A stretch of DNA of 64,000 nucleotides from Ecdyonurus torrentis (taxonomy: Eukaryota; Arthropoda; Insecta; Ephemeroptera; Heptageniidae). Location of the stretch: assembly GCA_949318235.1 (NCBI GenBank), contig CASGGR010000022.1, forward strand, positions 682,001 through 746,000, in the 5' to 3' direction. The notes under the pieces are model-generated. The model saw only the letters and a program-made list of their open reading frames with translations. It made no database searches and was not told the origin of the DNA. Shown here piece by piece: positions 47,646 to 61,375 of this stretch. Every line of letters starts with the position of its first letter. Positions within the stretch are counted from its first letter, which is position 1. The position numbers and the translations under genes are program-made.

Positions 47646-50341
47646 ATGAAACAAAGTTTCTATTTCAAAAACCAAATGTTATTGAATGATAAAAATCATA
47701 CTTTTTACACGATTAAAACTAGTTTTGATGATTTCTCAAAACTAAGAATGCTACAGACTTCAAATTTAACTCAAAGCATAGCTTTTTCAATTCTCTACAA
47801 AAAAGATGTTTTGAACTTTTTTGCCCCAACGCATACTTTTTGGGTTATTGAAAATTTTAGTTTTCACTCATCATGTAGCCAAACCAAGTCATGAAACAAA
47901 GTTTCTATTTCAAGAACCAAATGTTATTGAATGATGAAAATCATACTTTTTACACGATTAAAACTAGTTTTGATGATTTCTCAAAAACTAAGAATGCTAC
48001 ATACATGAAGCTTAACTCAAAGCATAGCTTTTTTAAATCTCTACAAAAAAGATGTATTGAACTTTTTTGCCCCGACGCATACTTTTTGGTTTATTGACAA
48101 TTTTAGTTTTTACTCATCATGTAGCCAAACCAAGTCATGAAACAAAGTTTCTATTTCAAGAACCAAATGTTATTGAATGATGAAAATCATACTTTTTACA
48201 CGATTAAAACTTGTTTTGATGATTTCTCAAAAACTAAGAATGCTACAGACTTCAAATTCAATTCAAAACATAGTTTTTTAAATTCTCTACAAAAAGATGT
48301 CTTGAACGTTTTTGCTCCGACGCATACTTTTTGGGTTATTGACAATTTTAATTTTCACTCATCATGTAGCCAAACCAAGTCATGAAACAAAATTTCTGTT
48401 TCAAGAACCAAATGTTATTGAATGATAAAAATCATAATTTTTACACGATTAAAACTAGTTTTAATGATTTCTAAAAAACTAAGAATGCTACAGACATCAA
48501 ATTTAACTCAAAACATAGCTTTTAATTCTCTACAAAAAATATGTCTTGAACTTTTTTGCCCCGACGCATACTTTTTGGGTTATTGATAATTTTAGTTTTC
48601 ACTCATCAAGTAGCCAAACCAAGTCATGAAACAAAGTTTCTATTTCAAGAACCAAATGTTATTGAATGATAAAAATCATACTTTTTACACGATTAAAACT
48701 TGTTTTGATGATTTCTCAAAAACTAAGAATGCTACAGACTTCAAATTCAATTCAAAACATAGTTTTTTAAATTCTCTACAAAATGACGTCTTGAACGTTT
48801 TTGCTCCGACGCATACTTTTTGGGTTATTGACAATTTTAGTTTTTACTCATCATGTACCCAAATAAAGTAATGAAACAAAGTTTCTATTTCAAGAACCAA
48901 ATGTTATTGAACGATAAAAATCATACTTTTTACACGATTAAAATTAGTTTTGATGATTTCTCAAAAACTAAGAATGCTACAGACATCAAATTTAACTCAA
49001 AGCATAGCTTTTTCAATTTTCTACAAAAAAGATGTCTTGAACTTTTTTGCCCCGACGCATACTTTTTGGTTTATTGACAATTTTAGTTTTTACTCATCAT
49101 GTAGCCAAACCAAGTCATGAAACAAAGTTTCTATTTCAAGAACCAAATGTTATTGAATGATGAAAATCATACTTTTTACACGATTAAAACTTGTTTTGAT
49201 GATTTCTCAAAAACTAAGAATGCTACAGACTTCAAATTCAATTCAAAACATAGTTTTTTAAATTCTCTACAAAAAGATGTCTTGAACGTTTTTGCTCCGA
49301 CGCATACTTTTTGGGTTATTGACAATTTTAATTTTCACTCATCATGTAGCCAAACCAAGTCATGAAACAAAATTTCTATTTCAAGAACCAAATGTTATTG
49401 AATGATAAAAATCATAATTTTTACACGATTAAAACTAGTTTTAATGATTTCTAAAAAACTAAGAATGCTACAGACATCAAATTTAACTCAAAACATAGCT
49501 TTTAATTCTCTACAAGAAATATGTCTTGAACTTTTTTGCCCCGACGCATACTTTTTGGGTTATTGATAATTTTAGTTTTCACTCATCAAGTAGCCAAACC
49601 AAGTCATGAAACAAAGTTTCTATTTCAAGAACCAAATGTTATTGAATGATAAAAATCATACTTTTTACACGATTAAAACCAGTTTTGATGATTTCTCAAA
49701 AACTAAGAATGCTACAGACTTCAAATTCAATTCAAAACATAGCTTTTTCAATTCTCTACAAAAATGATGTCTTGAACTTTTTTGCTCCGACGCATGCTTT
49801 TTGGGTTATTGACAATTTTAGTTTTCACTCATCTTGTAGCCAAACCAAGTCATGAAACAAAGTTTCTATTTCAAGAACCAAATGTTATTGAATGATAAAA
49901 ATCATAATTTTTACACGATTAAAACTAGTTTTAATGATTTCTAAAAAACTAAGAATGCTACAGACATCAAATTTAACTCAAAACATAGCTTTTAATTCTC
50001 TACAAAAAATATGTCTTGAACTTTTTTGCCCCGACGCATACTTTTTGGGTTATTGATAATTTTAGTTTTCACTCATCAAGTAGCCAAACCAAGTCATGAA
50101 ACAAAGTTTCTATTTCAAGAACCAAATGTTATTGAAAGATAAAAATCATACTTTTTACACGATTAAAACCAGTTTTGATGATTTCTCAAAAACTAAGAAT
50201 GCTACAGACTTCAAATTCAATTCAAAACATAGCTTTTTCAATTCTCTACAAAAATGATGTCGTGAACTTTTTTGCTCCGACGCATGCTTTTTGGGTTATT
50301 GACAATTTTAGTTTTCACTCATCTTGTAGCCAAACCAAGTC
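47646..50341 (+). repeat. HOR block 20: 11-mer A-Bx-E-F-C-D-E-F-G-G/F-Gx (2,696 bp)
   Basis: Monomer starts: A 47646, Bx 47891, E 48137, F 48382, C 48626, D 48871, E 49117, F 49362, G 49606, G/F hybrid 49852, Gx 50096. Classes C and D return after being absent since about 13.8 kb, now with GTACCCAAATAAAG at the C-D junction. F at 49362 carries TACAAGAAAT (changed base 49516). The block lacks a terminal H-I and runs directly into an A monomer. Confidence 0.92.
49852..50095 (+). repeat. G/F-type monomer (F with standard start)
   Basis: This is an F monomer in all diagnostic positions, but it starts ATGAAACAAAGTTTC, where F has ATGAAACAAAATTTC. It sits directly after G. The likely cause is a junction just inside the monomer start. 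Copies lie at 52548 and 60395, always between G and Gx. Confidence 0.83.
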
Positions 50342-53300
50342 ATGAAACAAAGTTTCTATTTCAAAAACCAAATGTTATTGAATGATAAAAATCATACTTT
50401 TTACACGATTAAAACTAGTTTTGATGATTTCTCAAAACTAAGAATGCTACAGACTTCAAATTTAACTCAAAGCATAGCTTTTTCAATTCTCTACAAAAAA
50501 GATGTTTTGAACTTTTTTGCCCCAACGCATACTTTTTGGGTTATTGAAAATTTTAGTTTTCACTCATCATGTAGCCAAACCAAGTCATGAAACAAAGTTT
50601 CTATTTCAAGAACCAAATGTTATTGAATGATGAAAATCATACTTTTTACACGATTAAAACTAGTTTTGATGATTTCTCAAAAACTAAGAATGCTACATAC
50701 ATGAAGCTTAACTCAAAGCATAGCTTTTTTAAATCTCTACAAAAAAGATGTATTGAACTTTTTTGCCCCGACGCATACTTTTTGGTTTATTGACAATTTT
50801 AGTTTTTACTCATCATGTAGCCAAACCAAGTCATGAAACAAAGTTTCTATTTCAAGAACCAAATGTTATTGAATGATGAAAATCATACTTTTTACACGAT
50901 TAAAACTTGTTTTGATGATTTCTCAAAAACTAAGAATGCTACAGACTTCAAATTCAATTCAAAACATAGTTTTTTAAATTCTCTACAAAAAGATGTCTTG
51001 AACGTTTTTGCTCCGACGCATACTTTTTGGGTTATTGACAATTTTAATTTTCACTCATCATGTAGCCAAACCAAGTCATGAAACAAAATTTCTGTTTCAA
51101 GAACCAAATGTTATTGAATGATAAAAATCATAATTTTTACACGATTAAAACTAGTTTTAATGATTTCTAAAAAACTAAGAATGCTACAGACATCAAATTT
51201 AACTCAAAACATAGCTTTTAATTCTCTACAAAAAATATGTCTTGAACTTTTTTGCCCCGACGCATACTTTTTGGGTTATTGATAATTTTAGTTTTCACTC
51301 ATCAAGTAGCCAAACCAAGTCATGAAACAAAGTTTCTATTTCAAGAACCAAATGTTATTGAATGATAAAAATCATACTTTTTACACGATTAAAACTTGTT
51401 TTGATGATTTCTCAAAAACTAAGAATGCTACAGACTTCAAATTCAATTCAAAACATAGTTTTTTAAATTCTCTACAAAATGACGTCTTGAACGTTTTTGC
51501 TCCGACGCATACTTTTTGGGTTATTGACAATTTTAGTTTTTACTCATCATGTACCCAAATAAAGTAATGAAACAAAGTTTCTATTTCAAGAACCAAATGT
51601 TATTGAACGATAAAAATCATACTTTTTACACGATTAAAATTAGTTTTGATGATTTCTCAAAAACTAAGAATGCTACAGACATCAAATTTAACTCAAAGCA
51701 TAGCTTTTTCAATTTTCTACAAAAAAGATGTCTTGAACTTTTTTGCCCCGACGCATACTTTTTGGTTTATTGACAATTTTAGTTTTTACTCATCATGTAG
51801 CCAAACCAAGTCATGAAACAAAGTTTCTATTTCAAGAACCAAATGTTATTGAATGATGAAAATCATACTTTTTACACGATTAAAACTTGTTTTGATGATT
51901 TCTCAAAAACTAAGAATGCTACAGACTTCAAATTCAATTCAAAACATAGTTTTTTAAATTCTCTACAAAAAGATGTCTTGAACGTTTTTGCTCCGACGCA
52001 TACTTTTTGGGTTATTGACAATTTTAATTTTCACTCATCATGTAGCCAAACCAAGTCATGAAACAAAATTTCTATTTCAAGAACCAAATGTTATTGAATG
52101 ATAAAAATCATAATTTTTACACGATTAAAACTAGTTTTAATGATTTCTAAAAAACTAAGAATGCTACAGACATCAAATTTAACTCAAAACATAGCTTTTA
52201 ATTCTCTACAAGAAATATGTCTTGAACTTTTTTGCCCCGACGCATACTTTTTGGGTTATTGATAATTTTAGTTTTCACTCATCAAGTAGCCAAACCAAGT
52301 CATGAAACAAAGTTTCTATTTCAAGAACCAAATGTTATTGAATGATAAAAATCATACTTTTTACACGATTAAAACCAGTTTTGATGATTTCTCAAAAACT
52401 AAGAATGCTACAGACTTCAAATTCAATTCAAAACATAGCTTTTTCAATTCTCTACAAAAATGATGTCTTGAACTTTTTTGCTCCGACGCATGCTTTTTGG
52501 GTTATTGACAATTTTAGTTTTCACTCATCTTGTAGCCAAACCAAGTCATGAAACAAAGTTTCTATTTCAAGAACCAAATGTTATTGAATGATAAAAATCA
52601 TAATTTTTACACGATTAAAACTAGTTTTAATGATTTCTAAAAAACTAAGAATGCTACAGACATCAAATTTAACTCAAAACATAGCTTTTAATTCTCTACA
52701 AAAAATATGTCTTGAACTTTTTTGCCCCGACGCATACTTTTTGGGTTATTGATAATTTTAGTTTTCACTCATCAAGTAGCCAAACCAAGTCATGAAACAA
52801 AGTTTCTATTTCAAGAACCAAATGTTATTGAAAGATAAAAATCATACTTTTTACACGATTAAAACCAGTTTTGATGATTTCTCAAAAACTAAGAATGCTA
52901 CAGACTTCAAATTCAATTCAAAACATAGCTTTTTCAATTCTCTACAAAAATGATGTCGTGAACTTTTTTGCTCCGACGCATGCTTTTTGGGTTATTGACA
53001 ATTTTAGTTTTCACTCATCTTGTAGCCAAACCAAGTCATGAAACAAAGTTTCTATTTCAAAAACCAAATGTTATTGAATGATAAAAATCATACTTTTTAC
53101 ACGATTAAAACTTGTTTTGATGATTTCTCAAAAACTAAGAATGCTAGAGACTTCAAATTCAATTCAAAACATAGTTTTTTAAATTCTCTACAAAAAGATG
53201 TCTTGAACTTTTTTGCTCCGATGCATACTTTTTGGGTTATTGACAATTTTAATTTTCACTCATCATGTAGCCAAACCAAGTCATGAAACAAAGTTTCTAT

Positions 53301-53528
53301 TTCAAGAACCAAATGTTATTGAATGATAAAAATCATTATTTTTACACGATTAAAACTAGTTTTAATGATTTCTAAAAAACTAAGAACGCTACTGACATCA
53401 AATTTAACTCAAAGCATAGCTTTTTCAAATCTCTACAAAAAAGATGTCTTGAACTTTTTTGCCCCGACGCATACTTTTTGGTTTATTGACAATTTTAATT
53501 TTTACTCATCATGTAGCCAAATAAAGTC
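50342..53528 (+). repeat. HOR block 21: copy of the 2,696-bp 11-mer plus H-I (3,187 bp)
   Basis: Monomer starts: A 50342, Bx 50587, E 50833, F 51078, C 51322, D 51567, E 51813, F 52058, G 52302, G/F hybrid 52548, Gx 52792, H 53038, I 53283. The first 2,696 bp repeat the preceding block, including TACAAGAAAT (52212). This copy keeps the normal Gx-H-I-A ending. The A at 50342 follows Gx directly and could be an H-to-A fusion, because H and late A both start with TTTCAAAAACC. Confidence 0.93.
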
Positions 53529-56500
53529 ATGAAACAAAGTTTCTATTTCAAAAACCAAATGTTATTGAATGATAAAAATCATACTTTTTACACGATTAAA
53601 ACTAGTTTTGATGATTTCTCAAAACTAAGAATGCTACAGACTTCAAATTTAACTCAAAGCATAGCTTTTTCAATTCTCTACAAAAAAGATGTTTTGAACT
53701 TTTTTGCCCCAACGCATACTTTTTGGGTTATTGAAAATTTTAGTTTTCACTCATCATGTAGCCAAACCAAGTCATGAAACAAAGTTTCTATTTCAAGAAC
53801 CAAATGTTATTGAATGATGAAAATCATACTTTTTACACGATTAAAACTAGTTTTGATGATTTCTCAAAAACTAAGAATGCTACATACATGAAGCTTAACT
53901 CAAAGCATAGCTTTTTTAAATCTCTACAAAAAAGATGTCTTGAACTTTTTTGCCCCGACGCATACTTTTTGGTTTATTGACAATTTTAGTTTTTACTCAT
54001 CATGTAGCCAAACCAAGTCATGAAACAAAGTTTCTATTTCAAGAACCAAATGTTATTGAATGATGAAAATCATACTTTTTACACGATTAAAACTTGTTTT
54101 GATGATTTCTCAAAAACTAAGAATGCTACAGACTTCAAATTCAATTCAAAACATAGTTTTTTAAATTCTCTACAAAAAGATGTCTTGAACGTTTTTGCTC
54201 CGACGCATACTTTTTGGGTTATTGACAATTTTAATTTTCACTCATCATGTAGCCAAACCAAGTCATGAAACAAAATTTCTGTTTCAAGAACCAAATGTTA
54301 TTGAATGATAAAAATCATAATTTTTACACGATTAAAACTAGTTTTAATGATTTCTAAAAAACTAAGAATGCTACAGACATCAAATTTAACTCAAAACATA
54401 GCTTTTAATTCTCTACAAAAAATATGTCTTGAACTTTTTTGCCCCGACGCATACTTTTTGGGTTATTGATAATTTTAGTTTTCACTCATCAAGTAGCCAA
54501 ACCAAGTCATGAAACAAAGTTTCTATTTCAAGAACCAAATGTTATTGAATGATAAAAATCATACTTTTTACACGATTAAAACTTGTTTTGATGATTTCTC
54601 AAAAACTAAGAATGCTACAGACTTCAAATTCAATTCAAAACATAGTTTTTTAAATTCTCTACAAAATGACGTCTTGAACGTTTTTGCTCCGACGCATACT
54701 TTTTGGGTTATTGACAATTTTAGTTTTTACTCATCATGTACCCAAATAAAGTAATGAAACAAAGTTTCTATTTCAAGAACCAAATGTTATTGAACGATAA
54801 AAATCATACTTTTTACACGATTAAAATTAGTTTTGATGATTTCTTAAAAACTAAGAATGCTACAGACATCAAATTTAACTCAAAGCATAGCTTTTTCAAT
54901 TCTCTACAAAAAAGATGTCTTGAACTTTTTTGCCCCGACGCATACTTTTTGGTTTATTGACAATTTTAGTTTTTACTCATCATGTAGCCAAACCAAGTCA
55001 TGAAACAAAGTTTCTATTTCAAGAACCAAATGTTATTGAATGATGAAAATCATACTTTTTACACGATTAAAACTTGTTTTGATGATTTCTCAAAAACTAA
55101 GAATGCTACAGACTTCAAATTCAATTCAAAACATAGTTTTTTAAATTCTCTACAAAAAGATGTCTTGAACGTTTTTGCTCCGACGCATACTTTTTGGGTT
55201 ATTGACAATTTTAATTTTCACTCATCATGTAGCCAAACCAAGTCATGAAACAAAATTTCTATTTCAAGAACCAAATGTTATTGAATGATAAAAATCATAA
55301 TTTTTACACGATTAAAACTAGTTTTAATGATTTCTAAAAAACTAAGAATGCTACAGACATCAAATTTAACTCAAAACATAGCTTTTAATTCTCTACAAAA
55401 AATATGTCTTGAACTTTTTTGCCCCGACGCATACTTTTTGGGTTATTGATAATTTTAGTTTTCACTCATCAAGTAGCCAAACCAAGTCATGAAACAAAGT
55501 TTCTATTTCAAGAACCAAATGTTATTGAATGATGAAAATCATACTTTTTACACGATTAAAACTAGTTTTGATGATTTCTAAAAAACTAAGAATGCTACAT
55601 ACATGAAGCTTAACTCAAAGCATAGCTTTTTTAAATCTCTACAAAAAAGATGTCTTGAACTTTTTTGCCCCGACGCATACTTTTTGGTTTATTGACAATT
55701 TTAGTTTTTACTCATCATGTAGCCAAACCAAGTCATGAAACAAAGTTTCTATTTCAAGAACCAAATGTTATTGAATGATGAAAATCATACTTTTTACACG
55801 ATTAAAACTTGTTTTGATGATTTCTCAAAAACTAAGAATGCTACAGACTTCAAATTCAATTCAAAACATAGTTTTTTAAATTCTCTACAAAAAGATGTCT
55901 TGAACGTTTTTGCTCCGACGCATACTTTTTGGGTTATTGACAATTTTAATTTTCACTCATCATGTAGCCAAACCAAGTCATGAAACAAAATTTCTGTTTC
56001 AAGAACCAAATGTTATTGAATGATAAAAATCATAATTTTTACACGATTAAAACTAGTTTTAATGATTTCTAAAAAACTAAGAATGCTACAGACATCAAAT
56101 TTAACTCAAAACATAGCTTTTAATTCTCTACAAAAAATATGTCTTGAACTTTTTTGCCCCGACGCATACTTTTTGGGTTATTGATAATTTTAGTTTTCAC
56201 TCATCAAGTAGCCAAACCAAGTCATGAAACAAAGTTTCTATTTCAAGAACCAAATGTTATTGAATGATAAAAATCATACTTTTTACACGATTAAAACTTG
56301 TTTTGATGATTTCTCAAAAACTAAGAATGCTACAGACTTCAAATTCAATTCAAAACATAGTTTTTTAAATTCTCTACAAAATGACGTCTTGAACGTTTTT
56401 GCTCCGACGCATACTTTTTGGGTTATTGACAATTTTAGTTTTTACTCATCATGTACCCAAATAAAGTAATGAAACAAAGTTTCTATTTCAAGAACCAAAT

Positions 56501-57205
56501 GTTATTGAAAGATAAAAATCATACTTTTTACACGATTAAAACCAGTTTTGATGATTTCTCAAAAACTAAGAATGCTACAGACTTCAAATTCAATTCAAAA
56601 CATAGCTTTTTCAATTCTCTACAAAAATGATGTCGTGAACTTTTTTGCTCCGACGCATGCTTTTTGGGTTATTGACAATTTTAGTTTTCACTCATCTTGT
56701 AGCCAAACCAAGTCATGAAACAAAGTTTCTATTTCAAAAACCAAATGTTATTGAATGATAAAAATCATACTTTTTACACGATTAAAACTTGTTTTGATGA
56801 TTTCTCAAAAACTAAGAATGCTAGAGACTTCAAATTCAATTCAAAACATAGTTTTTTAAATTCTCTACAAAAAGATGTCTTGAACTTTTTTGCTCCGATG
56901 CATACTTTTTGGGTTATTGACAATTTTAATTTTCACTCATCATGTAGCCAAACCAAGTCATGAAACAAAGTTTCTATTTCAAGAACCAAATGTTATTGAA
57001 TGATAAAAATCATTATTTTTACACGATTAAAACTAGTTTTAATGATTTCTAAAAAACTAAGAACGCTACTGACATCAAATTTAACTCAAAGCATAGCTTT
57101 TTCAAATCTCTACAAAAAAGATGTCTTGAACTTTTTTGCCCCGACGCATACTTTTTGGTTTATTGACAATTTTAATTTTTACTCATCATGTAGCCAAATA
57201 AAGTC
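53529..57205 (+). repeat. HOR block 22: 15-mer A-Bx-E-F-C-D-E-F-Bx-E-F-C-Gx-H-I (3,677 bp)
   Basis: Monomer starts: A 53529, Bx 53774, E 54020, F 54265, C 54509, D 54754, E 55000, F 55245, Bx 55489, E 55735, F 55980, C 56224, Gx 56469, H 56715, I 56960. D carries TTCTTAAAAACTA (changed base 54845). Bx at 55489 has TTCTAAAAAAC, the stop-generating form of F and I. C at 56224 runs directly into Gx. Confidence 0.92.
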
Positions 57206-58433
57206 ATGAAACAAAGTTTCTATTTCAAAAACCAAATGTTATTGAATGATAAAAATCATACTTTTTACACGATTAAAACTAGTTTTGATGATTTCTCAAA
57301 ACTAAGAATGCTACAGACTTCAAATTTAACTCAAAGCATAGCTTTTTCAATTCTCTACAAAAAAGATGTTTTGAACTTTTTTGCCCCAACGCATACTTTT
57401 TGGGTTATTGAAAATTTTAGTTTTCACTCATCATGTAGCCAAACCAAGTCATGAAACAAAGTTTCTATTTCAAGAACCAAATGTTATTGAATGATGAAAA
57501 TCATACTTTTTACACGATTAAAACTAGTTTTGATGATTTCTCAAAAACTAAAAATGCTACATACATGAAGCTTAACTCAAAGCATAGCTTTTTTAAATCT
57601 CTACAAAAAAGATGTCTTGAACTTTTTTGCCCCGACGCATACTTTTTGGTTTATTGACAATTTTAGTTTTTACTCATCATGTAGCCAAACCAAGTCATGA
57701 AACAAAGTTTCTATTTCAAGAACCAAATGTTATTGAATGATGAAAATCATACTTTTTACACAATTAAAACTTGTTTTGATGATTTCTCAAAAACTAAGAA
57801 TGCTACAGACTTCAAATTCAATTCAAAACATAGCTTTTTCAATTCTCTACAAAAATGATGTCGTGAACTTTTTTGCTCCGACGCATGCTTTTTGGGTTAT
57901 TGACAATTTTAGTTTTCACTCATCTTGTAGCCAAACCAAGTCATGAAACAAAGTTTCTATTTCAAAAACCAAATGTTATTGAATGATAAAAATCATACTT
58001 TTTACACGATTAAAACTTGTTTTGATGATTTCTCAAAAACTAAGAATGCTAGAGACTTCAAATTCAATTCAAAACATAGTTTTTTAAATTCTCTACAAAA
58101 AGATGTCTTGAACTTTTTTGCTCCGATGCATACTTTTTGGGTTATTGACAATTTTAATTTTCACTCATCATGTAGCCAAACCAAGTCATGAAACAAAGTT
58201 TCTATTTCAAGAACCAAATGTTATTGAATGATAAAAATCATTATTTTTACACGATTAAAACTAGTTTTAATGATTTCTAAAAAACTAAGAACGCTACTGA
58301 CATCAAATTTAACTCAAAGCATAGCTTTTTCAAATCTCTACAAAAAAGATGTCTTGAACTTTTTTGCCCCGACGCATACTTTTTGGTTTATTGACAATTT
58401 TAATTTTTACTCATCATGTAGCCAAATAAAGTC
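57206..58433 (+). repeat. HOR block 23: 5-mer A-Bx-E/G-H-I (1,228 bp)
   Basis: Monomer starts: A 57206, Bx 57451, E/G hybrid 57697, H 57943, I 58188. It equals the 7-mer at 44212 with 489 bp (two monomers) removed: E is joined in mid-monomer to Gx. It shares both private variants of that 7-mer at a constant distance of 12,994 bp. Confidence 0.93.
57697..57942 (+). repeat. E/Gx hybrid monomer
   Basis: It begins as the E of 44703 (including its private ACACAATT) and changes at CATAGCTTTTTCAATTC to Gx (ACAAAAATGATGTCGTGAAC, GCATGC, ATCTTGTAG). Compared with 44703-45437, exactly 489 bp are missing, so this records an identifiable two-monomer deletion. Confidence 0.9.
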
Positions 58434-61375
58434 ATGAAACAAAGTTTCTATTTCAAAAACCAAATGTTATTGAATGATAAAAATCATACTTTTTACACGA
58501 TTAAAACTAGTTTTGATGATTTCTCAAAACTAAGAATGCTACAGACTTCAAATTTAACTCAAAGCATAGCTTTTTCAATTCTCTACAAAAAAGATGTTTT
58601 GAACTTTTTTGCCCCAACGCATACTTTTTGGGTTATTGAAAATTTTAGTTTTCACTCATCATGTAGCCAAACCAAGTCATGAAACAAAGTTTCTATTTCA
58701 AGAACCAAATGTTATTGAATGATGAAAATCATACTTTTTACACGATTAAAACTAGTTTTGATGATTTCTCAAAAACTAAGAATGCTACATACATGAAGCT
58801 TAACTCAAAGCATAGCTTTTTTAAATCTCTACAAAAAAGATGTATTGAACTTTTTTGCCCCGACGCATACTTTTTGGTTTATTGACAATTTTAGTTTTTA
58901 CTCATCATGTAGCCAAACCAAGTCATGAAACAAAGTTTCTATTTCAAGAACCAAATGTTATTGAATGATGAAAATCATACTTTTTACACGATTAAAACTT
59001 GTTTTGATGATTTCTCAAAAACTAAGAATGCTACAGACTTCAAATTCAATTCAAAACATAGTATTTTAAATTCTCTACAAAAAGATGTCTTGAACGTTTT
59101 TGCTCCGACGCATACTTTTTGGGTTATTGACAATTTTAATTTTCACTCATCATGTAGCCAAACCAAGTCATGAAACAAAATTTCTGTTTCAAGAACCAAA
59201 TGTTATTGAATGATAAAAATCATAATTTTTACACGATTAAAACTAGTTTTAATGATTTCTAAAAAACTAAGAATGCTACAGACATCAAATTTAACTCAAA
59301 ACATAGCTTTTAATTCTCTACAAAAAATATGTCTTGAACTTTTTTGCCCCGACGCATACTTTTTGGGTTATTGATAATTTTAGTTTTCACTCATCAAGTA
59401 GCCAAACCAAGTCATGAAACAAAGTTTCTATTTCAAGAACCAAATGTTATTGAATGATAAAAATCATACTTTTTACACGATTAAAACTTGTTTTGATGAT
59501 TTCTCAAAAACTAAGAATGCTACAGACTTCAAATTCAATTCAAAACATAGCTTTTTCAATTTTCTACAAAAAAGATGTCTTGAACTTTTTTGCCCCGACG
59601 CATACTTTTTGGTTTATTGACAATTTTAGTTTTTACTCATCATGTAGCCAAACCAAGTCATGAAACAAAGTTTCTATTTCAAGAACCAAATGTTATTGAA
59701 TGATGAAAATCATACTTTTTACACGATTAAAACTTGTTTTGATGATTTCTCAAAAACTAAGAATGCTACAGACTTCAAATTCAATTCAAAACATAGTTTT
59801 TTAAATTCTCTACAAAAAGATGTCTTGAACGTTTTTGCTCCGACGCATACTTTTTGGGTTATTGACAATTTTAATTTTCACTCATCATGTAGCCAAACCA
59901 AGTCATGAAACAAAATTTCTATTTCAAGAACCAAATGTTATTGAATGATAAAAATCATAATTTTTACACGATTAAAACTAGTTTTAATGATTTCTAAAAA
60001 ACTAAGAATGCTACAGACATCAAATTTAACTCAAAACATAGCTTTTAATTCTCTACAAGAAATATGTCTTGAACTTTTTTGCCCCGACGCATACTTTTTG
60101 GGTTATTGATAATTTTAGTTTTCACTCATCAAGTAGCCAAACCAAGTCATGAAACAAAGTTTCTATTTCAAGAACCAAATGTTATTGAATGATAAAAATC
60201 ATACTTTTTACACGATTAAAACCAGTTTTGATGATTTCTCAAAAACTAAGAATGCTACAGACTTCAAATTCAATTCAAAACATAGCTTTTTCAATTCTCT
60301 ACAAAAATGATGTCTTGAACTTTTTTGCTCCGACGCATGCTTTTTGGGTTATTGACAATTTTAGTTTTCACTCATCTTGTAGCCAAACCAAGTCATGAAA
60401 CAAAGTTTCTATTTCAAGAACCAAATGTTATTGAATGATAAAAATCATAATTTTTACACGATTAAAACTAGTTTTAATGATTTCTAAAAAACTAAGAATG
60501 CTACAGACATCAAATTTAACTCAAAACATAGCTTTTAATTCTCTACAAAAAATATGTCTTGAACTTTTTTGCCCCGACGCATACTTTTTGGGTTATTGAT
60601 AATTTTAGTTTTCACTCATCAAGTAGCCAAACCAAGTCATGAAACAAAGTTTCTATTTCAAGAACCAAATGTTATTGAAAGATAAAAATCATACTTTTTA
60701 CACGATTAAAACCAGTTTTGATGATTTCTCAAAAACTAAGAATGCTACAGACTTCAAATTCAATTCAAAACATAGCTTTTTCAATTCTCTACAAAAATGA
60801 TGTCGTGAACTTTTTTGCTCCGACGCATGCTTTTTGGGTTATTGACAATTTTAGTTTTCACTCATCTTGTAGCCAAACCAAGTCATGAAACAAAGTTTCT
60901 ATTTCAAAAACCAAATGTTATTGAATGATAAAAATCATACTTTTTACACGATTAAAACTTGTTTTGATGATTTCTCAAAAACTAAGAATGCTAGAGACTT
61001 CAAATTCAATTCAAAACATAGTTTTTTAAATTCTCTACAAAAAGATGTCTTGAACTTTTTTGCTCCGATGCATACTTTTTGGGTTATTGACAATTTTAAT
61101 TTTCACTCATCATGTAGCCAAACCAAGTCATGAAACAAAGTTTCTATTTCAAGAACCAAATGTTATTGAATGATAAAAATCATTATTTTTACACGATTAA
61201 AACTAGTTTTAATGATTTCTAAAAAACTAAGAACGCTACTGACATCAAATTTAACTCAAAGCATAGCTTTTTCAAATCTCTACAAAAAAGATGTCTTGAA
61301 CTTTTTTGCCCCGACGCATACTTTTTGGTTTATTGACAATTTTAATTTTTACTCATCATGTAGCCAAATAAAGTC
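58434..61375 (+). repeat. HOR block 24: 12-mer A-Bx-E-F-C/D-E-F-G-G/F-Gx-H-I (2,942 bp)
   Basis: Monomer starts: A 58434, Bx 58679, E 58925, F 59170, C/D hybrid 59414, E 59660, F 59905, G 60149, G/F hybrid 60395, Gx 60639, H 60885, I 61130. It matches block 21 with C and D fused into one monomer, a loss of 245 bp. E at 58925 has a private ATAGTATTTTAAATTC. F at 59905 shares TACAAGAAAT (60059). Confidence 0.93.
59414..59659 (+). repeat. C/D hybrid monomer
   Basis: It starts as C (AAAACTTGTTTT, GACTTCAAATTCAATTC) and becomes D at CATAGCTTTTTCAATTTTC, then ends GGTTTATTGAC with a CCAAACCAAGTC tail. It replaces the C-D pair found at 51322-51812 and accounts for the 245-bp shift between the two long copies in region 3. 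Confidence 0.9.
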
